Shown here piece after piece: positions 22,281 through 33,120 of a stretch of DNA of 64,000 nucleotides; positions within the stretch are counted from its first letter, which is position 1; every line of letters begins with the position of its first letter. Under the pieces are notes generated by a model, which made no database searches, was not told the origin of the DNA, and was given only the letters and a program-made list of their open reading frames with translations. This DNA is from Zanthoxylum bungeanum. Its lineage: Eukaryota > Streptophyta > Magnoliopsida > Sapindales > Rutaceae. A program made the position numbers and the translations under genes. The stretch is from NCBI GenBank assembly GCA_019454045.1, contig SKCR01023730.1, positions 62,001 to 126,000 on the forward strand, given 5' to 3'.

Positions 22281-24060
22281 TTGTTGGACATGATTATTTT
22301 TTCGGCGAGTCGCTCTGAGCTACTGTTTCCTTCAACAGGATATGTATTAACAGTGCAAAACTTATTTGGAATAAGGTTCCATATAAATCTGTTTGACAGA
22401 TATCATATAGGATATGAACAGGAAAGAAACGGGGTTTCTCATTCTTGATAATTTGGGTATGCCAGGCATAACGTTTGGTTGATACCAAACTAAGGACCCA
22501 AATTGGATAAGTGCCAATATAGGTTATCCTAAGGGAAACCGTAAGTATAGTACTTGTAAATCCCACATGAGAACAATGTAATTGTTGCTCACCATGCGGT
22601 TTTCCTGAGAGGAATACCGATATGCAGTGGTCAGTGGGAGGATAGTATAACTCGATGAAAATCGGAGTAATTGTTCTAGGCATTGAATCGGAATGGAACA
22701 AATATAGTTGATCAAGGATAAAACTATACCATTAATCTTCGAATACACGAGAACTAAGGAAATGATACAAGGTATCAACTCCCTATTATGGCAAAGTGCC
22801 ATGAGTCCGAAATGGATTCCATGTATAACAACTATTTTGGATACTAGTTGTTGTACCACAAGGCATTGTGCCTATTGGTACGTAAACGTCTTCAAGGAAG
22901 ACATACATGGAAGGCAACATACCAACGTACAAAGCTAGGCTTTTGACGGAAAGGTATCGTTATCAACATTGTGTTAATAACGGTTCAACCTTTTACCTGT
23001 TGCCATGGTAAATCCATTTTGAAGATGCTTGTAGATAACTGTATATTTCATTTATGAAATGTGTCAGTTACAAATCAAAATCGCTTTCCTGAAAAGGAAA
23101 CCTTTTGGAGAATGTTTATAACATTCTGACGATTTTGTATAACCGACAAACAAGGTTTGCGGATTATTCGATCCATGTTTGGATCAAGCAAGCATAAGGT
23201 TCTTGGAACTGACGTTTTGAAATAATCATAATGGTTTATGATTTAACTCAAAACAAAATGATTCTTGTGTATATAAGGAGGTTAGTGGGAGAGCGCACTG
23301 ACAGTGAAATTCCCATAAACAATTGGTGAAAGCTTGGCTTTCATGGATATTCTTTCAATAGAAATTCTCCGTAGAATTCTGGGGAGTAACAACCTTTATT
23401 CAAGGAATAAAGATCTACTGGGATAGATTTGGAGTTGTTAACACTCTCTGGGAAATTGTACATTTAAAATGTACTTGTATTGGTGTCTCATACGCTTCGA
23501 GCATATGGAGTCACAATCGGGTCAATCCAAGTGATAGTCACTGGATTGAAGATTAAGAACATCTGTTAGTATCTGAGAGAACTAAAGATGTTGTCTTAAA
23601 CTATGGAGAAGGAGAACTTGAAGTGACTGGGATCACTATAGCAAGTTTCCAAACGATTAAATACTGCGGTACTATAAAGTTTGAATAACGGGACAGTGAG
23701 CTGGAAATCTTCCTAGCAAGATAACTGTTGCCGAATAAACAACAATTGCGGATTATTGCTGCAGCTGAGGCAGCAATAGAAGCCATTTGGATCGAAAATA
23801 AATCTAATAGATTAGATATAGTTCTGTTAGCAGCTGAGCTAGGCGTCAGCACAAGGCTAAGGAATTAAAGGTCTCATCGACGATCCAGATATAAACTTCT
23901 AAATCATCTGATTCGTTCGGATCATACATCGTGGCGATGTGATGATCGTATAAATCGCGTCAGACGATAATCATACAAATCCGCTGACGAAAACCTTTCC
24001 TCAGCAATTTGAGCGAACCGTACATAGTTCGGGTGTTAGACACTCGAGTGACTGGCTATG
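22281..24060 (+). pseudogene. Copia pol relic of element C
   Basis: Sequence corresponding to the end of copia integrase through RT to RNase H, recognisable mainly by alignment to D2, where pieces are still readable. Here 22920-23000 matches the RT entry (KARLVAKGY-type), 23690-23780 the SWKSS...AEAAIEA region and 23920-24020 the DDN.ADPLTK region, all broken by stops and indels. The stop in TTTGAATAAC (about 23680) is shared with F, D1 and D2. Several short open frames in both directions (for example 22294-22701) are accidental. Confidence 0.75.
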
Positions 24061-24075
24061 TGCCAAGTGGGAGAT
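24061..24075 (+). other. Polypurine tract of element C
   Basis: TGCCAAGTGGGAGAT immediately before the 3' LTR; the same AAGTGGGAGAT tract precedes the LTR in F, D1 and D2. It would prime plus-strand DNA synthesis. Confidence 0.85.
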
Positions 24076-26088
24076 TGTTGGACAAAATGACCCATAGCGT
24101 CACTATTTGCACAGATCATTGTGTTGTTGTAGCAAATTAACTATGTGACAAGGAAATTGCACTCTCATCATTTGTGATTAGATCACCATAGATATATAAA
24201 TGAAGAGAGGTCCCTATGATTAGTACCTGGACTGAGAATGATATGAGACAGTATCAGTCCCCGAAGGTTTAATCATTAAATATCCCTAGCCGTAGTATTA
24301 TCGAGACTGGACATCGATAATGCGGAATAGGCTAGTATTGCACTTGTGTGCGTTGTGAGGGCACAACGGCATAGTTCTCATATATATAAGTATTGGATAC
24401 TTATGCAAGTGCGATAGGAGGTCGTGTTTCACCGATGGTACGGGAAACAGCTTCGCTCTGGATAGACCCCTCGGAATCCCATTGGTATTATGAATATGTG
24501 TCTATGGGAGGCCGAAATCAAGGTAGGTGTGTATAGTCTTAACCTGAGACTTACATCGCTAATGCTTACGACAATCGATATACTTTAGTTGAGGTCGTCT
24601 AGGACTGTAACCGGTTCTGTGTACGCCAATGCCGGGTATATTGAGAATCGTAGTGTATTGGATGTGATGTCAAGACGGAAGTATCACTCCAGTCATAGTG
24701 GAGATGATGTCACGCAGGATACGGTATTAGTGCTCTTAAAGTGATGCGCATCCAATCGTGATATTATGACCAGGTCATGAATATCCGATTATAGAGACTA
24801 GTTACCAGACATCCGATATGTGTTTCGGACGGGGCAGACACTTATCCAGCCCCACGCCCTAGCACGTGATTATCAGATACTGGGCCGATATGCACAATAC
24901 ATTAGTATACTACGCTTGATACAGATCTTATATTCTTTAATGGATATGTCCGGAGAATTAGGTAGACTTGGTGCTTTGCTAGGAGTCGACCTGTCTCGTA
25001 AATCGGTAGAACGTAGTACTTGGTATGTACGTGATTCGGATACTCCGACGACCGTATTTACTGCCAGATTATCCGGGGATCTCATGGGTCGCTTCCCGAT
25101 AATCCACCGATGACGCACAACTCGCACTCTTAAATAATCTGGGATTATAATAGAAGAGAGAGAAAATTAATCTAGGATTAATAACGGAGATATTTTATCT
25201 GGGATAAAATGTCGTCTAAAGAGAGAGAACGATTAATTCGGAATTAATCGATGTATTAATATATTCGATATATTAGACGAAATTAGATTTCGACGCGGAA
25301 TTAAAATTAGATTTTAATTCGGGCAAACGAGTTAATTTAGAATTAATTCGTTAGCGACGTAAATAATAATTTCGCTAGGCGCAATTATTTATTTAAATTC
25401 GATTTAATTAACGTCGCGACGTAAGCTCGGTATTTCGGAAATATCGAACCCGAACGCGTGAGTGCACGTGGGCCCACTTTCATTTGGAAACGTGTGGGGC
25501 CCACATGACACATGTCATTCTAATGCTTTGCATGTAGATTGTGTACATTGCACTCAAAGTCATTGCATGGAGTTTGAGTGTTTGACACTCTAAGCCATTG
25601 CATGTTATGTGTCATAATTTTATTATTAATTTAATGAAAATTATGGCATAAATATAAATTGATTTTTGGTAAATCAATTTTAATACAACACACATTCTAT
25701 CTCTCTCTCAATCCTCTCTTCTCTCACGCCCAAAACAGAAAATGGACTGGTTTGGAATCAATTTTGGCGTGAACAAAGGGAAGCCAAGAGTGGTTCTCAT
25801 GGTGAGAAATCAAGTGCTAGCACACTACGAGTCTTGCGAAGGTGGTAGGGAGGTTCAACCATGAGCCGGGATCCATCCAACGAAGCTAGGAGCTCAATTT
25901 CTTCACTCAAATCTGTTTTGCAGTGAGCATGGACTGGTTGCAGTAAGCTTACCAAGGCAGTACGTTTTTGGCTTGAATCGTCTCCAAATCGACATAACCG
26001 ATCAATGTGAGTATTCGCTATACCTCCGTTGATGTGTTCACACATTTTCATGTCTTGGTTTGATCTTGGGACTCTAAAATAACAAACA
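24076..26088 (+). repeat. 3' LTR of element C
   Basis: TGTTGGACAAAATGACCC to AAAATAACAAACA, 2013 bp, nearly identical to 16439-18455; differences are single bases and a few 1-2 base indels. It is followed by the target duplication GTAAT and then T1 sequence. Confidence 0.93.
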
Positions 26089-26836
26089 GTAATGTCTACA
26101 ATATATTATTGGCTTCGGCCCGAAGACCGCCGAAAATCACCGGGCGACTCTTTTATGGCCGAAGAACGTCTCTCTCTTCAGATACCATTCCTTTTGCACT
26201 TCCGAATCCGCTGTCTCCAAGTCGGCCAAGCTCTTCTCAAAATCGATACAGGCCAGACCTTCGTACTCTGCCAAAGATGTATCCAACTCTGTTACTTGGG
26301 CAGCAATGGCCCTCCTTTTAGCCTCTATCCTCATATTTCTCTCCTCAATAAGACGCTAGATTTCCTGTAATTGTCGCTCTAGGTCCCAGAAGAACCAATT
26401 CCTTAGTCACCATTTCATTCGTGGTCTCCCTCAGAGCCTGGTGAAGGCATCAAGAGAACCGGAGCATTTCTTTCTCACCATAGAAGAACGAAGCCCATCC
26501 TTTGCTATGTATATTGTGATACCGAGAGATAATGGTCGTGATATCATTCAACAGTTTTTGAGGAAAATCCGATCATCTACTGATATGGGCAAGCATGGAG
26601 GGCTTGTATTGGCTTAATTCGGAGGAACTTTTGTCTAATTGTAGAATATTTTCTGGCAGAGCGGCCTGGCCAATCTCCAACATGGTAAAAGAAACATATT
26701 GGCCGATGATCTCCCGAAGAGCCTCCAAGTCCATACTGGCTCCGACCGAATGTGAGGAAGGCCGAAGTGGAACAAAAGACAATCGTCCAAGGCGATCCAA
26801 AATGTTCTGGACCGATTGCAGCAGTAGGTCGGATGC

Positions 26837-26905
26837 CTATGTACAAAGAAGAAATTAGCAGATGTAAACTGGAGTAATAAACTAAAAAGTGGAAAAAAGA
26901 GTCAC
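26837..26905 (-). other. Probable intron in antisense gene of T1
   Basis: Donor GTGACTC at 26905 and acceptor TTTGTACATAG ending at 26837, about 69 bp and T-rich. Splicing joins ...SNSGPGV to ASDLLLQSVQN in one frame. The neighbouring donor GTGGTGAC (26908) would put the exons out of frame. Confidence 0.45.
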
Positions 26906-27065
26906 CACCCCAGGCCCAGAATTCGAGCTAGATGGCATATCCATTGAATGCCTCAACAACGTCAGCATACGGCTGCACAAGTTCTCACTGAAGAGACGAA
27001 GGTGAAGGATCTGAAGATGATGGCTACGGACAAATAGGAAATGATGGCTGTTCAGGAGACGCGGC

Positions 27066-28924
27066 TGATTGGTGCATTCACACGTGTATAACGCAAGCGC
27101 ACGTATCGTTCAAGTAGTATAAAAATATCGATCCGACGATGACTTAATTTCTACTATTGTTATTAATTATTGAATCTATTTATTTATGAATATCTAATCA
27201 GAGGGAGAAGATAATGATTGTTTGATTGGTTGGTTGAATGTGGTTTTCCTTAATTAAAATAAATAAAATAAACAAAAGAAAATACTAAGGAAAATAACAA
27301 AAGACTCAAAGATCTAGGGTTGTGACTCCACACAATATTATTAAAAAGGTGAATTGATTCTCTTATATATGTGTAATAAATTATTTTGCTAACCTGGAAC
27401 ACGAAAATATGCAAAAGCCTCTATCGATGGTCAGACGCAAATACCCAGTATAACCCAATTGAACCATATGTCTATGTCAACCAAATTTCATGGATTCATT
27501 AAGATCAAGTTCTAATTATGGCTACCCCCGCCCGACAGGTATATTCATATCCTGTAAGGAAATCTATTAAAGGGTTATCTATCCTCAAGGAAGATCGTGG
27601 GCTATTGAATCTACGACTGAAACATAAAATCCCTATGTCTAGTTCATTTTAAGTTTACCAAATCAATCTTATTAATGGCCAATTAACAAGAAGCATTAAG
27701 CTTAAGACTCAATAAACAAACTAAAGAATTACTCATAAAAAGAAAATCAATTATTAAGTGTGGATATTGTGTTTCATCACTTCCCTAGAAAAAAAATAAA
27801 ATGCTGGGTTGGGGATCCACTTTTACTATTTTTAATTTAGAAATCTCCTTTATTATAATACAGAATTTATCTGTGATATTACCACCGACCATATAGGTGG
27901 TATTCCTCATTAAGTCAAATTTTAATTAAGTCTAACCAGCCATAAAGGCGGTATTATTATTTGTTTATAAACCCGCCATATAGGCGGTAATTATCTATCA
28001 CCTAAATACCAGCCATATAGGCGGTGTTATTTTATGTCAAATAAATAAAACCAGCCATTAAGGCGGTTAATCCTTTTAATTTGAATTATAATTTCTATAT
28101 TATAATTAAGGAGATTAATCTAAACTAAAATAATAAAAGCTTCACCCTTCCCCAGTGGAAAATCTAACTACTGAACATAAAAGAAAAGAAAGGAAGAAGA
28201 AAAGAAACTACTACAATTACTGAAAATAAAAATACATAAATTAAATTACTAAAAATAAACACAAAAGATGCAATCCTTAAATTCCTTACAAAAACCTAAG
28301 GAAAGTATGAGAATTACAAATGAAATGACTTGGTATTTATAGAAAAACCTAAAGGCTTCCCCCAATTTCTCCACCGATTGTTCCACCAAACATGGCATCA
28401 AAGAAGGCACCAAACATGGCACCAAACAAGGCACCAAACATACAATCATGTTTGGTCAAAGTTTGACAATTTTTATTTTTATTTTTATTAATTTTATTTT
28501 ATATTTTGAAAATGACTATAGTAATTACTCAAAATGTACTGGATTTTTCATCAATTTCAGCCTTTAAATTTCTGAATTCAAAAATATTTAAGTCTTCAAA
28601 GTTGTAGATCTTTGCGTCTTCTTTAATCTGAAACTTGAATCAGCTTAATCGGATATCAGATGAAATTGTTATGGCCAAGATACGAAACATGCGCAAAATT
28701 GGAATTTAGGACCGCACTTCGTGACGCGCATAGTAAAATTTCATTTTTGACCATTTTTCCTCCAGATTTCATCGTTTAAGCCCCGAGTTGATTCCATTAA
28801 GTCCTAATATTATTTTTATTGGTATAATAAATAAAAACACATCAAAACGTTCATAAAACTTGAGAAACTATACAAAATATTATGTCAAATGAGTGAGAAA
28901 TAATGATATAATTACCACTCATCA
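27066..28924 (-). repeat. Solo LTR of the Athila-like family
   Basis: On the minus strand it runs from TGATGAGTGGTAATTATATC (28924) to the sequence ending CACCAATCA (27066), 1859 bp. The flanks are GCGGC (27061-27065) and GCAGC (28925-28929), a 5-bp target duplication with one mismatch. No primer site or internal sequence adjoins it, so it is a solo LTR left by LTR-LTR recombination. Removing it and one flank restores an open Ser/Pro-rich reading frame (LEAASPEQPSFP) in the antisense gene. It contains GGCGGT/CCAGCC subrepeats (about 27890-28070). Confidence 0.85.
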
Positions 28925-30160
28925 GCAGCCTCAAGAGGCGACAGCTGAGCATGAGAATGTTGTTGCATAAAGATAGGAGACTCAGCCCGAAGGGGTGATG
29001 ACCATTTAGAAGCAGCAGATAATTGAGCTGGCGAAGCAGGAGCTGCAGGAATAGGGGTCGAAGATTGGGAAGCAAAAGATGACGGCTGTTCAAGCACAAA
29101 AATATCTCTCGCTGAAGGCAGATGAGACTCCGGTCGAGGAGGAGATGGTGGAATAGACGAGGACAACCCAGAGATACTGCCTGTGGCGATGAGTGTTGTG
29201 ACACAGTGGGGGGCTGAGCATCTGCAGGAGAGTCAGAATCGGAAGAATTAGAAATATAAATGACATTTTCTTCTTCATAAATACTACGAAGTACGTCGTC
29301 TTTGTACATACACCGAGCCTCCTCTAGTAACTCCACTTCGGCCAAACTATAAAGGCCGTCTATGTCCCTATAACTCCCCCTAAGCCCTGTGGCAGATATT
29401 CTGCGCACTAAGGGGTAAAGCTATTTGAGATGACGCCAAAGTGGCCCGTCATCCGGCCAGATAGGTTTGAGCACATCAGGCTCGTCATCCGGATCCAATA
29501 CAATTGACACATGATCGTCCATAGAGGGGCATTCAAATGAAGGATGGTCTCTTTAAATTTCCTCAACACTTGGACGTGAGCGATCATACTCTATACATGG
29601 CTCCATACCTTGGGGCTCTGCGCCAGACGACTCATCAGTAACAACTGTCTCGCCCTCTTCTGGCGAATGTTCCACAATATGAGCCTCGACTGCTTTGTCG
29701 TGATCCGATGGAAGTTGAACAATCGGAACCATGTAAGGATAAGCCACTTCATATGGACTTTCAACCATGAGAGTTTCGGGTACTAGAGTATGGGTCGTAT
29801 CGGGCACGGCAAAAGGTGGCTCCGATCTCAGCACCTACACAAGATACAAATGAGACTTCAAAATATCTTAGACCAACGCATAAGAAAGACGAGAGTTTCA
29901 GATCGTGCCTTAGGATGACGTACAAGCGGCACGTCTAAATCAGAGCTATGGTTAGGGGAACGCGGTTGTTTCCTTTTGGCTTGTTTAATATTTTTAGGCT
30001 TGGCTACCTCAGCTGGTTTCTTTGACCCCGCTGGCTCAGAAGACTTTGAAGATATTTGGATAGTAGGGAACACCCTCATAGAGGGCAAAAAAAGAATCTT
30101 TCACGGCCAGGTGGCCATAAACGGTCAAAGAAAGAATAAACCGATTTATAAGAAGCGAAT

Positions 30161-31016
30161 GGAACTATAACAAAATAAGAAAATAAGGAACGAGTCTCCT
30201 CCAAGGAATCCTCTACGTCAGAGACCGTGTAGGCATTGCATTTTTGCATGTGAAACCCGATGATGAGTCTCAGTTGGAGGCACTACCTTTTAAGTCACGG
30301 AAGCCGCGGGAAACGGATGTTGGAAGGGAGGAGTCAAGAATTGACTCACAATCGGATTAAGTTCGCTGGTTTAGCTTCGGGTTACTTGTTGGTTTTCCAT
30401 TTTAAAATTATTCCCGGCCCAAAACACTCACAAATCACCTAATCTCGGCCCAAAATCCCCGCAAGCCCCTTGGCCTTGGCCTAAAACCCCCGCACAAGCC
30501 CACACACCTAGCCCACACAAACTAAACCCACCAACCAAAGGCCCACAAGCCCACAACAAGGCCCACACGCCCATTCACCCTAATACACACCCAAATTAAA
30601 TCAAATATTAAGTTAAATATTAATTAGATAATGTATTTAAATAAAATAATAATTAAATCATTTACCAAATTAAATAAAACATAAAATAAAATCATGCCTA
30701 ATTTAAACAAATCAAATATGTTATATACCTAAATTAAAAAAATGATATACCTAATTAAAATCAATCATAACAAATAAAAAATATTGACTTCCTAATCTAA
30801 CAAATTAAATGCCTAATCCTAACCAATCAAATATATTGTATTCCTAATCTAGCCAAGACATGTCCCCCAATCAAATCCATTGCTTTCCTTGTCTAACACT
30901 AAATCATATCCTAATTGAATGCACCAAATCCCTTCCTTTTGAGACAAGGTGAAGCCCTAACCCTTCTCTATATAAACAACCCCTAACCAAAGCCATCCTC
31001 TCATTCACACATAAAG
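30161..31016 (+). repeat. 5' part (U3) of the long Tat LTR
   Basis: Non-coding. From about 30340 it looks like U3 of a long Tat LTR, rich in GGCCCA/AAGCCCA words (30410-30580) followed by an AT-rich zone. A TATA box (CTCTATATAAAC, about 30966-30977) sits near the right end. Element D1 interrupts it at 31017; the rest resumes at 58537. The left LTR border is unresolved: TGACTCACAATCGG at about 30344 follows a purine run and is one candidate. Confidence 0.55.
30966..30977 (+). promoter_or_regulatory. TATA box of the Tat LTR
   Basis: CTCTATATAAACAACCCC, a strong TATA box. D1 landed about 40 bp downstream, close to the expected transcription start, so this promoter can no longer drive T2 directly. 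Confidence 0.55.
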
Positions 31017-33105
31017 TGTTAGTGTTCCTAGAACATGCCAAGGATCTAATAAGCATGAAAACATGTTCATAAATTCAAAATAAATTGCGGAATTACTTAC
31101 ATTGAATGGATTTGAGCTTTTAAAATTTTGAGAAGAAGATCCAAGATCCAAGATGCTTCCTTTGTTGATTCCAAGCTTTGAGTTTAAGATCTCCAAGATC
31201 TTTCCTTTGTTGATTCCAAGCTTTAAGTGATGATTCCAACTCTTGAAGTAGTTTCCCTATCACCTTAGTTGATTTCTCTAAGTGCTAGCTTTGTTGATTT
31301 TGCAACAAAATCAAAGAGAGGAAGACAAGAAGCTCACGCCCATTTGCAAGGATGAAGCTCACGCCCATTATGAGATGTATTAGGGTTTTTTATTTCCAAA
31401 ATGTGTTACAAGTGTGTTTAGTGAAGTGAGAGAGAAGGCCTTTTGGTTTTGTTAAAGGGTTTTACCCTTTTACCCAAAACCATGTAGTTGGGGTAATTTG
31501 GTTTCACCTAAACCAAGTGGTTGGAAAGTAAGTGGTTTTGGCATAAATGCCAACCACTTTCCAACCACCACTTCACATGTTTGACATGTGTGAAGTGGGC
31601 CCCACCATTTTGAATTCAAAACTCAAAATGTCTCTACGAACATTTGTCGCGGCGCGGTTCCGTTTAATCCGATTAAATGAACTTTCGTCGCTAAATAATT
31701 AAATCTAATTTAATTAAATGACGATGCCTCGCAAATATATTACGAACGTCGTTTATGAATTAATTCTAAATTAATTCGTTCGTTCGTATTAAAGTCCGAC
31801 TTTAATTTCGTAACGAAATCCAATTCATATTAATAAATCCGATATATTAATTTTAGCCCATACGAATAAATTAAATAGAAAAATCAAATTTAACTATTAA
31901 ATTTATTTTACCGATTAATTCCAAATTAATCACGTTCTCTCTTTTCCGAACACATTTAATCCCAGATTAAATAATACCTCAATTAATTCCAGATTAATTT
32001 TCTCCATCTTAATTAATCCAGATTAATTTTCTCTCTTAATTAATCCCAGATTAATTCTAATTTAAATCAACTGTCATCGTGAATCTTGGGAAACGACCTA
32101 AGAGATCCCTGGATATGTTGGCAGTAAATACGGTCATCGGATTATCCGAATACGTGCGTACCTCGTACCATGTGCTTACCGATTTACAAGACACGGTTGG
32201 CTTCTAGCAAAGCACCGTGCCGACCCAATTCTCCAGAAATATTCTTACTGGAATATATAATCTATGTCAGGCGTAGTATACGTAGTATTGCGTATTGCGA
32301 TCCAGTATCGAATGTCATGTGCTAGGCGTGGGGCTGGAACTGTGTATGCCCCGTACGAAGCACATGTCGGATGTCTGGTAACTAGTCTCTATAATCGGAT
32401 ATACATGACCTTGTCATAATACCCCGATGGCTGCAGTACTTAAGAGTACTAATACCGTATCCTACGTGACATCATCTCCACTATGACTGGAGTGACACTT
32501 CCGTCTTGACATCACACCCAATACTCTACGATTCTCAATATACCCAGTATTGGCGTACACAGAACCGGTTAAAGCCCTGGACGACCGCAACTAGAGTATA
32601 TCGATTGTCGCAAGTATTAGCGGTGCAAGTCTCAGGTTAAGACCAAATACATCTACCCTGATTTCGGACTTCCATAGACACATAGTCAGACTACCAATGG
32701 AATTCCGAGGGGTCTATCCAGAACGAAGCTATTTTCCGTACCATCGGTAAAACACAACCTCCTATTACACTTGCATGAGTATCATATACCCAAATATATG
32801 AGAACTATGCCGTTATGATCTCACATAATACGCACAAGTGTAATACTAGTCTATTCCGCATTATCGATGTCCAGTCTCGATAATACTACGACTAGGGATA
32901 TTTAATGATTAATCCTTCGTAGACTGATACTGTCTCATATCATCTCAATCCAGGAACTAATCATAAGGACCTCCTATCTATTTATACATCAAGGTTATCT
33001 AATCAAAAATGATAAGAGTGCAATCTCATTTGTCACATAATTAATTTGTACAACAACACCATGATCTGTACAAATAGTGACGCTATGGGTCATAACTGTC
33101 CAACA
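31017..33105 (-). repeat. 3' LTR of D1
   Basis: 2089 bp, from ATGACCCATAGCG...TGTTGGACAG (minus-strand start at 33105) to GGAACACTAACA at 31017. About 97% like 56444-58536 by eye over the first 100 bases. It carries the TTAATC-TGG-GATTAA inverted repeats at about 31945-32056. Confidence 0.92.
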
Positions 33106-33120
33106 ATCTCCCACTTGGCC
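33106..33120 (-). other. Polypurine tract of D1
   Basis: GGCCAAGTGGGAGAT on the minus strand, directly before the 3' LTR. Confidence 0.85.

Larger units (their letters stand above)
16439..26088 (+). mobile_element. Complete copia-derived non-autonomous element C
   Basis: LTRs at 16439-18455 and 24076-26088, primer site after the left LTR, purine tract before the right one, and a perfect 5-bp target duplication GTAAT (16434-16438 and 26089-26093). The LTRs differ at only about 1-2% of positions by eye, so the insertion is young. Yet the internal 5.6 kb has no gene-length frame: the 5' two-thirds is AT-rich non-coding and the rest is a stop-ridden pol relic. It fits a large non-autonomous derivative mobilised by other elements' proteins. 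Confidence 0.93.
26100..30160 (-). pseudogene. Antisense intron-containing gene of T1, possibly plant-mobile-domain type
   Basis: It runs opposite to T1 pol, between pol and the 3' LTR. In coding order: a basic Lys-rich segment (29858-30088, with PKNIKQAKRKQPRSP), an acidic segment (29553-29834), DDGPLWRHLK, GSYRDIDGLYSLAEVELLEEA, a Ser/Pro-rich linker (28930-29250), then ASDLLLQSVQNILDRLGRL and LEALREIIGQYVSF (26573-26836), and a coiled-coil-like tail KRRAIAAQVTELDTSLAEYE (26137-26334). Two likely introns have acceptors TTGTGTAG (about 29826) and TTTGTACATAG (26837). Stops near 29552, 29420, 26573 and after 26520 break it, and a solo LTR splits the linker. Tat elements are known to carry antisense frames here, some with plant-mobile-domain similarity; I see no decisive domain motif. 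Confidence 0.5.
12007..30340 (+). mobile_element. Decayed Tat-lineage Ty3/gypsy element T1
   Basis: Two pieces, 12007-16438 and 26089 to about 30340, once element C is removed. The first holds protease, RT, RNase H, a second RNase H of FDGSS type and integrase, in that order; the double RNase H is the hallmark of the Tat lineage. The second holds an antisense gene between pol and the 3' LTR, an arrangement known from Tat elements. Gag and the 5' LTR are missing to the left because of G. The right border with the LTR is not sharply defined; GGAAGGGAGGAG (about 30330) is a candidate purine tract. Confidence 0.75.

Noticed and set aside
22294..22859. Overlapping minus-strand frames of 135 and 111 codons in element C
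   Set aside because: Antisense to the pol relic; no recognisable motif and not kept in D1, D2 or F.
26595..26858. Plus-strand frame of 87 codons
   Set aside because: Shadow of the better supported minus-strand exon with an intron acceptor at 26837.
28851..29408. 185-codon minus-strand frame taken as one protein
   Set aside because: Its first half is in the gene frame, but the second half runs out of frame into the solo LTR; the true exon continues in the 28912-29166 frame.
31945..32056. Regularly spaced palindromic repeats resembling a CRISPR array
   Set aside because: Only three short units, within a plant LTR, with unequal spacing and spacers conserved between copies.
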